Numbered from the stretch's first letter, positions 7,761-16,906 are shown. The stretch is DNA of 64,000 nucleotides from Oscillibacter hominis (GCF_014334055.1 NZ_CP060490.1:1922001-1986000); one strand, 5' to 3'. The notes: a model not told the origin generated them from the sequence alone. Numbers and translations: made by a program.

Positions 7761-9248
7761 TCAGAATAATCCGTAGGCAGCCTGCCGGATCAGGTGGACG
7801 AGCTCCCCGGAGCAAAAGGCCGCCGCGATGCCCGCCGCCGTCAGCAGAAGCATAGTCCCCCTCATGGGGGCGCCGGGGGCGGTTACGTGCTCCAGGTTTG
7901 AGCGGTACTCCTCACCCACCGGGAAATACCCCCGCAGCACCACCGTCATCAGATAGAGGGTGGTCAGCAGCGTGGAGAGGATCAGCGCCCCGATCCCCCA
8001 GTAGGCAAGCGGGCTCCCCGTGGCCGCAGCCGCGGAGGCGACGCACCACTTCCCCACAAAGCCCCCCAGGGGCGGCACGCCGATCAGCGCAACGGAGGAG
8101 ATGGTGAATGTTCCGAACACAACCGGCATGGCGTGGCCGAACCCCTCCAAATCGTAGACGTATTCCTTTCCCGTCTTGCAGAGAATCGCACCGGCGCAGA
8201 AAAACAGGGTGATCTTGATGACGGCGTGGTAGACCATGTGGGTCAGCCCGCCGGCCATTCCCTCCGGCGTCATCAGGGTAAAGCCAAAAAGGATATAAGA
8301 GAGATTGCTGACCGTGGAGTAGGCCAGCCGCCGCTTCAAGTGGGGCGTCCGCAGCGCCCTGGCCGAACCGTAAACAATGGTGACAATGGCGGCGGCCATG
8401 GCCACGTCCTGGGCAAAGGTCCCCCGGAGGAAGTCTGCGCCAAACCCAAAGTAGATGAGCCGCATCACCGCAAAGACGCCGGATTTTACCACCGCCACAG
8501 CGTGCAGCAGCGCGGAAACCGGGGTGGGCGCCACCGAGGCGTCCGGCAGCCAGCCGTGAAAGGGGAAGATGGCAGCTTTTACGCCAAATCCGAAAAACGC
8601 GCACAGGAACGCCCACAGCAGCATCTGCTCGTTGCCGGCGCTCAAGGACTCATCCAGCACACCACCCAGTGTAAAATCCAAACTGGTGCCGTAATTGAGT
8701 AGAAATACCATCCCGATGAAGGCAAACGCCGCCCCGGAAAGGGAGTAGATCAGATATTTCTTTCCGGCATAGCGGGCCTGGTGATCCATGGTGTGCATCA
8801 CCAGCGGCAGTGTGGCCAGCGTGAGCAGCTCATAAAAAAGGTACAGCGTCAAAAAATTGGCCGCAAAGGCTACCCCCAGTACCACGCCGAAGGCAATGGT
8901 GAAAAAGCCGAAAAACCGGTTCTCACTCCCCTCGTGTTCCATGTATTCAAAGGCATAGATAGCCGTCACCGGCCAAAGCGCGGCAATCATGGCCCCAAAA
9001 ATGCGGGACGCCCCGTCAATGCGCAGCGTCAGGGAGAGCGCCTGGGAAAAGCGGATCGGCGTGCAGGTAAAGGCACCCGCCCCCAATTTCCAGGAGAGGA
9101 AGATGCAGGATGCTGTTAGCAGCGAGGTGGCCACGGTGGCAAAAAGGATATAGCGCTCCCTGTGTTTTTTATGCACCGGGTTCCAGATCAAAAGCCCGGT
9201 TCCCGTCAGAATGGGGAAGAGGATTGCAGCGGCCATCAGACTTCCCAT
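7761..9248 (-). CDS. Antiporter subunit, NuoM/MrpD-like (third of four)
   Basis: This is a 495-residue polytopic membrane protein of the ND2/ND4/ND5 family. Conserved charges are intact: E in LFYELLTLATLPLVMHT and K in FGVKAAIFPFHGWLPDA, followed by the VSALLHAVAVVKSG helix. It probably forms one of several ion channels in the Mrp/Mbh-type complex. It starts at the ATG at 9248, 30 bp after the stop of the previous paralogue, consistent with one polycistronic mRNA. Similarity to its three neighbours suggests expansion by duplication. Confidence 0.85.
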   Translation of the reverse strand: MGSLMAAAILFPILTGTGLLIWNPVHKKHRERYILFATVATSLLTASCIFLSWKLGAGAFTCTPIRFSQALSLTLRIDGASRIFGAMIAALWPVTAIYAFEYMEHEGSENRFFGFFTIAFGVVLGVAFAANFLTLYLFYELLTLATLPLVMHTMDHQARYAGKKYLIYSLSGAAFAFIGMVFLLNYGTSLDFTLGGVLDESLSAGNEQMLLWAFLCAFFGFGVKAAIFPFHGWLPDASVAPTPVSALLHAVAVVKSGVFAVMRLIYFGFGADFLRGTFAQDVAMAAAIVTIVYGSARALRTPHLKRRLAYSTVSNLSYILFGFTLMTPEGMAGGLTHMVYHAVIKITLFFCAGAILCKTGKEYVYDLEGFGHAMPVVFGTFTISSVALIGVPPLGGFVGKWCVASAAAATGSPLAYWGIGALILSTLLTTLYLMTVVLRGYFPVGEEYRSNLEHVTAPGAPMRGTMLLLTAAGIAAAFCSGELVHLIRQAAYGLF

Positions 9249-9278
9249 TTCAAGCGCCTCCTTTCTCTTAAGCTTGGC

Positions 9279-10739
9279 TCACGACCAGAACAGCAGATGA
9301 ATGAGACCCTCCAGCTGCTGTGAAACAAGCCCGGGTGCCAGCCCCAGGACAATCGTCAGGGCAGAGAGCACCATCATGGGCACGGTCATCAGCCGCCCCG
9401 CCTCTTTGTGCTCCACGATGACCTCTTTGCCAGGGAAAAAGCCCCGGGTGATGATCGGCAGAAGATACCCTGCCGTCAGCAAAGCCGAAACCAGCAGCAC
9501 CACAATTCCCACCAGGGCGATCCCCCGGAAATTGCTGTCCATAGCGCCTAATGCCAGATACCACTTGCTGACAAAGCCGCTCATGGGCGGGATTCCGATC
9601 AGGGACAAAGATGCAATGGTAAAGCACCACATGGTAGCCGGCATTTTCTTACCAATGCCCTCCAGCTGGTCCACCCGGGTGGCGCTGGTCATGTAGAGGA
9701 TGGCGCCTGCGGCCAAAAACAGCGCGTCCTTGGCGATGGCATGGAACACGATCTGCAAAAGGGCGCCCTCCATCCCCTGCTCCGTCAGCAAAAAGATGCC
9801 GAACAGCGCATAGGAGATCTGGCTCACTGTGGAGTAGGCCAGCCGCTTTTTCAGCACCTTTTCCTTGTAGGCCAGCATGGAGCCGGTAAAAATCGTGGTC
9901 AGGGCGAGAATCAGCAGCACTTCCTGAGCCCAGGTCCCCCGCAGGAAGTGATCGCCATAGAGGTAAAATGTCACACGCAGAATCCCCAGCACACCCGCCT
10001 TTGTGATCACGCCGGACAAAAGGGCCGACGCCGGGGCCGGAGCCACCGGATGGGCGGTGGTCAGCCAGGCCTGCATCGGCAGAAGGCCCGCTTTGCAGCC
10101 AAAGCCGATGACCATCATAAAGTAAACGGTCAGCAGCAGCTGGCGGTGCTCCGCAGCCCGCACGGTATTCAGTGCTCCGCCGGCTGTAAAATCATAGGAG
10201 ATCAGATACGGGGCCAGGAAGAAAAACCCGGCCAGGGCAATGCCCGCCCCAAATACCGAAAACCCCAGGTATTTTAAGGAGGCGCCCCGGGCGCCGGCGT
10301 CGGCGGTGTGCAGCACCAATGGGACGGTCAGGAGAGTCATCAGCTCAAAGAACATGTAGAATGTGATGAAGTTGCGGGCCAGGCACAGCCCCATCAAGGC
10401 CCCTAACGCCATGGTGAAAAACCCAAAAAACTGCTGCTCCTTCCCGACGTGGCGGATGTAGGGAAAGGCAAAATAAGTCACCGCAATCCAGATGCCGGAG
10501 ACAAACAGGAGGAAAAACCGCCCCAGCCGGTCCACCGTTAGGGCCAGGGTCAGATGCCCCTCAATGGTCAGCAGTTCCATGGGTTCCACGGGCAGGAGGC
10601 AGACCAAAACAGCCGAAAGTGCGGTGAGCCACACCGTGCAGAGAACGGCGTTGTTTCTCTGTTTCTCCCGTTTCTCCAAAAATACAAAGCACCCGCCCGC
10701 AAAGGGGATCAGAAGAGGGGCCAGCAGCAACGGTTTCAC
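9279..10739 (-). CDS. Antiporter subunit, NuoM/MrpD-like (second of four)
   Basis: This ND-family membrane subunit has 486 residues and starts at GTG. Key charges are seen in YMFFELMTLLTVPLVLHT (E) and FGCKAGLLPMQAWLTTAHP (K), then ASALLSGVITKAG. The C-terminal half includes the IGIPPMSGFVSKWYLA pattern typical of the family. It is separated by 18 bp from the upstream paralogue. It is probably one of four parallel ion-translocating modules. Confidence 0.85.
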   Translation of the reverse strand: MKPLLLAPLLIPFAGGCFVFLEKREKQRNNAVLCTVWLTALSAVLVCLLPVEPMELLTIEGHLTLALTVDRLGRFFLLFVSGIWIAVTYFAFPYIRHVGKEQQFFGFFTMALGALMGLCLARNFITFYMFFELMTLLTVPLVLHTADAGARGASLKYLGFSVFGAGIALAGFFFLAPYLISYDFTAGGALNTVRAAEHRQLLLTVYFMMVIGFGCKAGLLPMQAWLTTAHPVAPAPASALLSGVITKAGVLGILRVTFYLYGDHFLRGTWAQEVLLILALTTIFTGSMLAYKEKVLKKRLAYSTVSQISYALFGIFLLTEQGMEGALLQIVFHAIAKDALFLAAGAILYMTSATRVDQLEGIGKKMPATMWCFTIASLSLIGIPPMSGFVSKWYLALGAMDSNFRGIALVGIVVLLVSALLTAGYLLPIITRGFFPGKEVIVEHKEAGRLMTVPMMVLSALTIVLGLAPGLVSQQLEGLIHLLFWS

Positions 10740-10757
10740 CTCGCTTTCTTGGAAGAT

Positions 10758-12257
10758 TTACATCAGCCGGATGCCCGATTCGATGATGGATACCACCGGC
10801 TCATAGAAGATGCCCAGGGCCAGCACCGCCAGAATCAGGCAGACGGCGGCTGTTGAGAAGGACGGGTCTTTTGCCGCGGACGGGGCAGAGCATCCTTCCT
10901 CCTGGCTGGTTCTGGACCAAATGGAGATCAGTGCCGGCACATAATAGAGGGCGTTGAGCACCGTGCTGGCGGCAATCACCAGCAAAATTAGGGCCGTCCG
11001 GCCGGAGCTGAGCAAACTGGCGTTGGCAAAGTAAAGCTTGGATACAAAGCCGCCGAAGAGCGGGATCCCAATCATGGAGAGGGCCCCGACGGTAAATCCC
11101 ACTCCGGCCAGAAGGTCCCGGTAGGCGCTTCCCCGCAGCATGGCCAGGCTCTTATGGTGATCGCTGACGGCGCTGAGCCGTCCGGCGCAGCAAAAAAGCA
11201 GCGGCTTGGAGCAGGCGTGCACTAAGATGTGCAGGCAGGAGGCTGCCAGGCCCGCCTCAGTCCCCAGGCCGATTCCCATAAAGATGTACCCCACCTGGGC
11301 CACAGAAGAAAATGCAAGCATGCGCTTGATGTGGTGCTCCCGCATAGCCCCCAGGGAGCCGAACAGCATCCCCAGCAGCCCAAATGCCAGCACCACGTCG
11401 GTGATGTGGAACCTGGCCGCCGTCTCCAGGGTAAACACCCTGACAAAGAGCGTCATCAGCAGCACAATGTACCCCTTGAGCACCAAGCCGGACAAAATGG
11501 CGCTGGAGGCAGTGGTGGCGGAGCCGTGGGCGTCGGGCAGCCACAGGTGAAAGGGGAACATGGCGCTCTTGATGCCAAGCCCCACGGTGACAAGGCCGGT
11601 CACCACCGTCAGCGGCACCTGGTAGCGCCCGCTTTCCACCAGTGCCTCTACGCTGCCCCGAAGGGCCTGCATCAGAAGATACCCCGTGATGCTGTTGAGA
11701 AAGGTCACCCCCAGAAGAAACAGCCCAGAGCCCACCAGGCTCATAAAGAGATAGCGGATGGTGGCAATGAGGTTCCGGCCCGTGTCCTTGGCCATCACCA
11801 TGGCGCAGGCGGCTATGGTGCTGATCTCGATGAACACATACCCGGTAAAAATGTCGGTGGTGTAGGTCAGGGTCAGCAGCGATGCCAGCGTCAAATTGGT
11901 CATGATGAAATAGAAGGGCTGCCTCTTGAGTGAAACATCCTGGAAAAGGTCTGTTTTCCCCCCCATCAGGGAGAGCCCCATCACCACGGAAAACGCCAGG
12001 CACAGCAATGCCTGAAGCGGCCCTGCCTTCAGGGCGTTTCCATAGGGGGCGGCAAACTTACCCATGCGGAAAAGGAAGCTGTAGTCGTGGATCGTCAGGT
12101 AAGCGGTCAGCGCTGCCGACATCACAGCCACCGCCCCAATGACAAAGAGGCTGATCCGGTAGGCGATCCGTCCGCTTCTCACGATGGACAGCAGGATTCC
12201 CGTCCCCATGCATAAAAAAATACAGAAAAAAGGGAAATTTTCAATCAGCGGCCTCAC
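10758..12257 (-). CDS. Antiporter subunit, NuoN/MrpD/MbhH-like (first of four)
   Basis: This ND-family membrane subunit has 499 residues. The helix-5 glutamate is in YVFIEISTIAACAMV (about residue 145) and the helix-7 lysine in LGIKSAMFPFHLWLPDAHG. The GTG start at 12257 overlaps the stop of the NuoK/MrpC-like gene (GTGA), the classic mrpC-mrpD coupling. By position it is the true MrpD/MbhH homologue, and the other three are additional copies. Confidence 0.87.
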   Translation of the reverse strand: MRPLIENFPFFCIFLCMGTGILLSIVRSGRIAYRISLFVIGAVAVMSAALTAYLTIHDYSFLFRMGKFAAPYGNALKAGPLQALLCLAFSVVMGLSLMGGKTDLFQDVSLKRQPFYFIMTNLTLASLLTLTYTTDIFTGYVFIEISTIAACAMVMAKDTGRNLIATIRYLFMSLVGSGLFLLGVTFLNSITGYLLMQALRGSVEALVESGRYQVPLTVVTGLVTVGLGIKSAMFPFHLWLPDAHGSATTASSAILSGLVLKGYIVLLMTLFVRVFTLETAARFHITDVVLAFGLLGMLFGSLGAMREHHIKRMLAFSSVAQVGYIFMGIGLGTEAGLAASCLHILVHACSKPLLFCCAGRLSAVSDHHKSLAMLRGSAYRDLLAGVGFTVGALSMIGIPLFGGFVSKLYFANASLLSSGRTALILLVIAASTVLNALYYVPALISIWSRTSQEEGCSAPSAAKDPSFSTAAVCLILAVLALGIFYEPVVSIIESGIRLM

Positions 12258-12631
12258 CGATCCCCCTCCTTCTCCATTCTCTCCAGCAGTTCCCGGAGGG
12301 AAACGGTGCGGTAACGCTGATAGATCCGCAGAATCAGCGCCAGGGAAAAGGCGGAGATGCTGACGGACACCACAATTCCCGTAAGGACCAGCCCGCTGGG
12401 GATGGGGTTGATGTAGAGGGAAGGATTGGTCAGCGCCTCATCCACAATGGGCGCCACCTTCCCATCGATGTAGCCGGTGGCGGCCAGCATCAAAAAGATG
12501 GCGCTGTCCATGATATTGAAGCCCACCACTTTGCGGACCAGGTTGTCCTGAAGCATCATGTTGGCAAAGCCGATGCCAAACAAAATGACGGCCGTGATGG
12601 AAAAGCGATTGTCCAAAATGGTCTGGAGCAT
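12254..12631 (-). CDS. Antiporter subunit MrpC/MbhG (NuoK-like)
   Basis: This small three-helix membrane protein (125 residues) is homologous to NuoK. The segment GIGFANMMLQDNLVRKVVGFN is typical of MrpC/MnhC. A hydrophobic segment with GLVLTGIVVSVSISAFSLAL follows, then a charged C-terminal tail. It starts at ATG with a GGAGG site and is coupled to the next gene by GTGA. It would sit between the MrpB-like and MrpD-like subunits in the complex. Confidence 0.88.
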   Translation of the reverse strand: MLQTILDNRFSITAVILFGIGFANMMLQDNLVRKVVGFNIMDSAIFLMLAATGYIDGKVAPIVDEALTNPSLYINPIPSGLVLTGIVVSVSISAFSLALILRIYQRYRTVSLRELLERMEKEGDR

Positions 12632-12658
12632 ACGTCCCTCCTTCCCTCGATTCTCTTC

Positions 12659-13534
12659 TCAAATCTCGCCCCGTGCAAAAAGGGCATAGAAACCATAGAT
12701 CGTGCAGGCCACCACAATCCCCACCGCGATCTCAATGGGGGCGATCAACCCGCCGTGCTCTGTGGAAATGTGGCCGCCCAGCCCGTTGGCCCCAACAAAA
12801 ATGTAAAATGCGTACAGAAGCGCATAGACGCCCAGCCCCAGCACCCGCACCACATTGTAGACATCATAGTCCAGATAGGCCTGAAGCGCGGAGAACCCAA
12901 AGGCGGCGGAAAACAGGATCAGGCCGCCGCCCAAAATGGTGCCGCCGGAAAATCCGCCTCCCGGCGAGGCGTGGCCGTTGAGCAGCACGTAGGCGCCAAA
13001 GAGGAAAATCAGCGGAATCATGAGCCGCGCGGCCTGCTGTAAAATCAGGTCTCCCGGCGCCTCTTCAAAACACTCCCTCTTTCCCCGCAGGCGCACGGGG
13101 CTTCCCTCATCGTCCCGCCGAAGGAGCATGATCACACAGTTCACCGCCAGAAACAGCACGCAGGACTCACCGAAGGTATCAAACCCACGGTAGTTGAGGA
13201 TCATGCCGGTGACCGCGTTGGTGGCGCCGGTCTCCTCCTCGCTCATCTCGATGTAGTGTTCCGCAACGTCATTGTTGGTGGGGTTGTCAGGGTTTCCAAA
13301 GGGCGGCAGCGAGAGGGCCGTCACCAGCAGGATCCCCACCATGCAGAGGGTAATGGCCGCAGCGGCAATGGGGTAAAACCGGAAAAAATGCCTCAGGCGG
13401 CGCTGGTCCTGATGCTGTTCCTCTTCCTCACTGCGCTTTTCCCGCTTGGGCTTGGTGGCCATGGTAAAGAGTACGTACTCCTTGGGCTGGTAGTCCCCGT
13501 TGACCCAGTCGGCGAAATGGCTCCACTTACTCAT
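12659..13534 (-). CDS. Fused MbhE-MrpB/MbhF-like antiporter subunit
   Basis: This 291-residue protein appears to join two subunits that are separate in many Mrp/Mbh systems. The N-terminal 35 or so residues are hydrophilic and unusual (KPKREKRSEEEEQHQDQ). One transmembrane helix and a segment with NAVTGMILNYRGFDTFGE match MbhE (the MrpA C-terminal region). The second half has GAYVLLNGHASPGGGFSGG, the MnhB/MrpB/MbhF signature. It starts 8 bp inside the end of the preceding gene. Confidence 0.8.
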   Translation of the reverse strand: MSKWSHFADWVNGDYQPKEYVLFTMATKPKREKRSEEEEQHQDQRRLRHFFRFYPIAAAAITLCMVGILLVTALSLPPFGNPDNPTNNDVAEHYIEMSEEETGATNAVTGMILNYRGFDTFGESCVLFLAVNCVIMLLRRDDEGSPVRLRGKRECFEEAPGDLILQQAARLMIPLIFLFGAYVLLNGHASPGGGFSGGTILGGGLILFSAAFGFSALQAYLDYDVYNVVRVLGLGVYALLYAFYIFVGANGLGGHISTEHGGLIAPIEIAVGIVVACTIYGFYALFARGEI

Positions 13535-13778
13535 CTTCCGTTCCCTTCAGCGCATGGATTCTCCGGAGCGTGAGGAAAAAGAGGATGCTGGTGATGCCCG
13601 CACCCACAGCGGCCTCGGTGATGGCCAGGTCCGGGCTTTGCAGCAGGCTCCACAAGATGGCCATCAGCAGGCTGAAGGACATGTAGACGATCACCATCAC
13701 CAGCAGCCTGCGGCACAAAGGCGCCGCGGCCGCCGTGAGAATCAGCCCAAGCAGCAGGATGTTTTCAAGGCCCGTCAT
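13527..13778 (-). CDS. MbhD-like subunit (DUF4040)
   Basis: This 83-residue protein has two to three helices. SPDLAITEAAVGAGIT is the hallmark of DUF4040/MbhD, related to part of MrpA and NuoJ. The ATG at 13778 overlaps the MrpG stop (ATGA), and its own end overlaps the next gene. It is too short and too overlapped for many gene callers, which tend to pick a longer wrong frame here. Confidence 0.82.
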   Translation of the reverse strand: MTGLENILLLGLILTAAAAPLCRRLLVMVIVYMSFSLLMAILWSLLQSPDLAITEAAVGAGITSILFFLTLRRIHALKGTEDE

Positions 13779-14083
13779 CTTCTCTCCACCTCGCATTCCC
13801 GTTCCAGATTGGGATTTGTAGCCGCCTCCATTTCTGCCAGCAGATGGCTTGCCACCGGGCTGGTGAACCAGAGAAACAGCAGGATCAACAGCAGTTTGAA
13901 CCCCGTCATGGAGATGCCCCGCAGGAAAATCAGTCCCACCAGAACAGAAAAAATCCCCAGCGCGTCGCACAGCGCGGCGGCGTGCATCCGGCCCAGCACA
14001 TAGTCCAGCCGGTACAGCCCCACCACGCAGGTGAAAAATACAAAGAGCCCAAAGAGCACGAATGCAATTCCGATTGCCGTCAC
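13775..14083 (-). CDS. Antiporter subunit MrpG/MbhC
   Basis: This 102-residue membrane protein contains YRLDYVLGRMHAAALCDALG, the MrpG/MnhG/PhaG motif, and three hydrophobic segments. The GTG start at 14083 overlaps the MrpF stop (GTGA) and has an upstream AGGAGGGG site. A longer frame extends further upstream, but that part is out-of-frame MrpF sequence and should not be included. Confidence 0.85.
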   Translation of the reverse strand: MTAIGIAFVLFGLFVFFTCVVGLYRLDYVLGRMHAAALCDALGIFSVLVGLIFLRGISMTGFKLLLILLFLWFTSPVASHLLAEMEAATNPNLERECEVERR

Positions 14084-14385
14084 AGCTTCCCCTCCTTGCT
14101 GCGGAACTTGGCCCCGCTCCTGTTCCGCCGGGAAAGCACCAGGCGGGAGAGCACCACAACCGCCAGAAAACTCAATAGTGCGTATACCAGCGCCACATCC
14201 ACCAAATAGTCCTCTCCCAGCCAGACCGACAGGATGCTGATTACCGCCACCACCATGGTGTTCAATACGTTGACCGCCACCACCCGGTCCGTAAACCGCG
14301 GCCCCAGGATGGAGCGGATCAAAACGGCAAGGATCAGCAGCGTAAAGGCCACCGCGCTCCCCAGAAGGATGTAGTGTCTCGTCAT
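14080..14385 (-). CDS. Antiporter subunit MrpF/MbhB
   Basis: This 101-residue membrane protein has three helices and the pattern GPRFTDRVVAVNVLNT, the conserved MrpF/MnhF motif in which the Asp is functionally important in known Mrp systems. The ATG at 14385 overlaps the mrpE stop by ATGA. A longer upstream frame lacks family similarity. Confidence 0.87.
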   Translation of the reverse strand: MTRHYILLGSAVAFTLLILAVLIRSILGPRFTDRVVAVNVLNTMVVAVISILSVWLGEDYLVDVALVYALLSFLAVVVLSRLVLSRRNRSGAKFRSKEGKL

Positions 14386-14840
14386 CCCTCTTCCTCCATC
14401 TCCCTGAGCCGGCGGATAAAGCCGCACTGTTCAATTCCCTGTGCAAGCGACCGGTCCAGCGTGTGGATGCAAAGCTCCGGCCCCTCCGCCGCCACAGTGA
14501 TCGTCCCCGCGGTCAGCGTGATGGAATCGGCCAGCAGGGCCCTTGCCTCATCCGTCTGCAGGGCGCTGTCAAAGTAGATGATCTGCGGCCGCAGCTCACC
14601 TTTGGGCCGCCAGATCATACCGATGATCCGCACTGCAGCCAGAATGATCTCCCAGATCAGGCTCAGGAAATAGACCGCTTTTTTCCATATGTAGGGAAAA
14701 GAAACCCGGTGGAACCGGTACCCCAGCGCTTTGCGGCCAAGCAAGGTCAAAACCGCTGCCGCAACCGCTCCGGAGAGACAGCTTTCCCAGCTCAGCGTTC
14801 CGCTCAATATAATCCACAGCACAAAATACAGCAGGGGCAT
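14382..14840 (-). CDS. Antiporter subunit MrpE/MbhA (first gene of operon)
   Basis: This 152-residue protein has two N-terminal transmembrane helices and a cytosolic domain. It contains WEIILAAVRIIGMIWRP, then ADSITLTAGTITV, the canonical MrpE/MnhE signature. The ATG at 14840 has a GGTGAAAAG site. It opens the operon, so the full order is mrpE-F-G-mbhD-mbhE/mrpB-mrpC-four ND paralogues. The complex is expected to exchange Na+ for H+ across the membrane. Confidence 0.87.
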   Translation of the reverse strand: MPLLYFVLWIILSGTLSWESCLSGAVAAAVLTLLGRKALGYRFHRVSFPYIWKKAVYFLSLIWEIILAAVRIIGMIWRPKGELRPQIIYFDSALQTDEARALLADSITLTAGTITVAAEGPELCIHTLDRSLAQGIEQCGFIRRLREMEEEG

Positions 14841-15328
14841 ACTCTTTTCACCTTCTCCCAACAGACACGAAAAATGGCGCCAAAAGACGCGGGTTTCCCG
14901 CACCTCATTCTGGCGTCGCTTCTTCTAATTATATCACTTGATCAGCGGCTGAAGCCGCAGCAAATTCTTATGCCTCATCCTCTGCTTTGTTTTTCTCACC
15001 GGCCACACCCCTTGCAACATCTCCATGGCATTCTTTCATGCGCTTGATCTCCGCGTCCAAAGACGGACACGTGGCTCAAATTGACCACTTTGACCGCAGA
15101 GCGGTGGTATCCCGTGTAAAAGCAGCCGGAACCGTTCTTTTTTATTATAAAGATTCTCCCAATAGAAGTCAAGGCGAAGGCAGCACTCTCTCCATTTGTT
15201 GCAGCAAAAAATAATAACCAAAATTGTTTTTCCTTTCTTATGCAATTCACCAGTTTTTTCTTGCAGAAGTTTTGGATTGTGTGCTGACTTCCCTCCGGCA
15301 TGCATAGTCTTCCATGAGGTGATCTGAT
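14841..15328. other. Intergenic region between divergent mrp operon and yaaH
   Basis: For the mrp operon a minus-strand TATAAT lies at 14928-14933, but I see no convincing -35. A short inverted repeat, GCGGCTGAAGCCGC, covers 14946-14959 just upstream and could be an operator. A leader hairpin GCGGG/CCCGC lies about 55 bp upstream of mrpE. Nothing gene-like was supported in 15000-15310. The yaaH ribosome site GAGGTGAT is at 15315-15322. Confidence 0.45.
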
Positions 15329-16267
15329 ATGCAGATTCATGTGGTAAAGCCTGGAGAAACTGTATTTTCCATTGCTGCCGGATACGGCGTCGATCCGCAG
15401 CGTCTGGCTGCGGACAATGAGGTGGGCGCCACCGGCGCGCTGGCCGTGGGCCAGACCCTGGTGGTGCAGTTCCCGCGCACGGTCCACGCCGTGGCTCCAG
15501 GTGAGTCTCTTTCATCCATCGCGGCGCAGTACGGCGTCTCTCTGCGCCAGCTCTATCGAAACAACTGGCCGCTGCAAGGCCGGTCTGATCTGATCCCCGG
15601 GCAGAGGATTGTCATCTCCTATATTGGTGAAAAGCTGGGCCTGCTCCAATCCAACAGCTATGCCTACCCCTTTATCTCCACCACGCTTTTAAACGCTGAG
15701 CTCCCCTATCTCACCTACCTGACGCCCTTTACCTATGGAGTCACTGAAACCGGCAATCTCCTGCCCCTGGATGACGACGTTCTCCTTGCCTCCGCCCGGT
15801 ATTATGGCGCCGCCCCCATGCTCCACCTTTCCACATTGACGGAGGAGGGCGGTTTTTCCAGTGAACGCGCCGTCCGTGTCCTGACGGATCCGCAGGCCCA
15901 ATCCCGTCTGATTTCCGATGTGCTGCGTACGGTGGAGGAGAAGTCCTTTTATGGCGTGGATGTGGACTTTGAGTATATCCCAGGCACCCAGCGGCAGGAT
16001 TACATCGATTTTTTAGACCGGCTGCATCAAAGCTTGGCGCCGCGCCCCCTGTGGGCGGCCCTGGCGCCGAAGACATCTCCCGATCAGCCGGGGCTCCTCT
16101 ATGAAGCCCACGACTATGGCGGCATCGGCGCGGTAGTGGATGGGGTCTTGCTGATGACTTATGAATGGGGGTATACATCAAGCCCACCTTGTTCTCAGTG
16201 CAAAAAACGCAAACGGCACGGGATAACTCCCAGGCCGTTTGCGTTTTTACATCATCAACAGTATTAA
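15329..16267 (+). CDS. yaaH: N-terminal fragment of YaaH/SleL-like LysM-GH18 spore hydrolase, interrupted
   Basis: The family comprises spore-coat-associated peptidoglycan N-acetylglucosaminidases that attack cortex during germination. Two LysM domains are seen (about residues 2-46 and 51-95), then a GH18 domain with DVDFEYI (D211, D213, E215; the DxxDxE-type catalytic motif is intact). Native sequence runs to MTYEWGYT near 16177. The last 28 or so codons come from the inserted element and replace the family sequence GPPMAV. The rest of the gene resumes at 19597. Read as it stands, the protein is truncated inside the GH18 barrel and probably inactive. Excision of the element would restore a 427-codon gene, which is the usual family length. 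Confidence 0.88.
   Translation: MQIHVVKPGETVFSIAAGYGVDPQRLAADNEVGATGALAVGQTLVVQFPRTVHAVAPGESLSSIAAQYGVSLRQLYRNNWPLQGRSDLIPGQRIVISYIGEKLGLLQSNSYAYPFISTTLLNAELPYLTYLTPFTYGVTETGNLLPLDDDVLLASARYYGAAPMLHLSTLTEEGGFSSERAVRVLTDPQAQSRLISDVLRTVEEKSFYGVDVDFEYIPGTQRQDYIDFLDRLHQSLAPRPLWAALAPKTSPDQPGLLYEAHDYGGIGAVVDGVLLMTYEWGYTSSPPCSQCKKRKRHGITPRPFAFLHHQQY
16171..16188. repeat. Left attachment site candidate (attL)
   Basis: GTATACATCAAGCCCACC matches the right-end copy at 15 of 18 positions. A crossover inside TATACA would rebuild the codons WGYTAGPPMAV, closer to the family consensus than a crossover inside GCCCACC, which would give WGYTSSPPMAV. Confidence 0.75.
16202..16248 (-). terminator. Terminator inside the element, left end
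   Basis: Arms AAAAAACGCAAACGGC and GCCGTTTGCGTTTTT enclose a 16-nt loop. With T runs on both sides it can stop leftward transcription of the phage-like genes before the yaaH fragment, and rightward transcription entering from yaaH. Confidence 0.85.
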
Positions 16268-16383
16268 CCGCCGTATTTCATGCCATAACCATTTTAACTT
16301 GTCCGCTTTGCCTCCCTGTTGAGCCGCTTTCAGATGGCGGAGAGCACCGCCGCTTTTATCCAAAAGCGGATCCGCACTTCCTC

Positions 16384-16902
16384 TCAGGACGCAAAAAGGC
16401 TGTCGATTTCCGCGTTGGAAATGGAGGCAATGTTGAATACCGCCCCTAAGGTATCCCACTTGCTTCCGTTCCAGGCATAGTTCATCCCATCTGTCTCCAC
16501 GTTGTACACATAACCCGGAACCGCAGTGGCGGGCAGGTCTGATGTGTTTGCCACACTGCCCTGATAGATATAGACGTTGGCAAGGTCCGTTTTCTTAGCA
16601 TAGTCCCCTGCGTCCGGCAGCGATGACACCGCGGTGGGTACCTGAATATCGACGGCTTTGGAGACCACGCCCTGAGCCACGCCGTTGACCTTTACCGTCT
16701 CAATCACATTTGCTTGGGCGCTGCTGGGCGCGTGGGGCGCCTTGCTGTGGGTGTAGGCGGCATCGTAGTTTGCCTTTTCAGAAGAGGTGAAGTCCTCCGT
16801 GGAGAGGCCCTTGCCATCCACCTTGTCCACCTTTTTTTCGAATTTTTCTTCTAACTTTGTCTTTATATACAGCAGGCCGTTTTCATCCAGGTAACTTGCC
16901 AT
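16384..16902 (-). CDS. Phage tail/baseplate-associated protein
   Basis: This 172-residue protein has the opening MASYLDENGLLYIKTKLEEKF and KVDKVDGKGLSTEDFTSSEK, a pattern I associate with tail-fibre or baseplate proteins of Firmicutes phages. The C-terminal part (YVYNVETDGMNYAWNGSKWD) resembles short domains in phage tail proteins. It is the last of three closely packed leftward genes and ends before a terminator. No structural assembly genes surround it, so it is cargo from a degenerate prophage. Confidence 0.6.
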   Translation of the reverse strand: MASYLDENGLLYIKTKLEEKFEKKVDKVDGKGLSTEDFTSSEKANYDAAYTHSKAPHAPSSAQANVIETVKVNGVAQGVVSKAVDIQVPTAVSSLPDAGDYAKKTDLANVYIYQGSVANTSDLPATAVPGYVYNVETDGMNYAWNGSKWDTLGAVFNIASISNAEIDSLFAS

Positions 16903-16906
16903 CCTC

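Noticed and set aside
15329..16267. Treating the YaaH fragments as an ordinary pseudogene
   Set aside because: Both fragments lack stops and frameshifts and join in frame across matching repeats next to an intact recombinase. Decay is possible but does not explain this precision.
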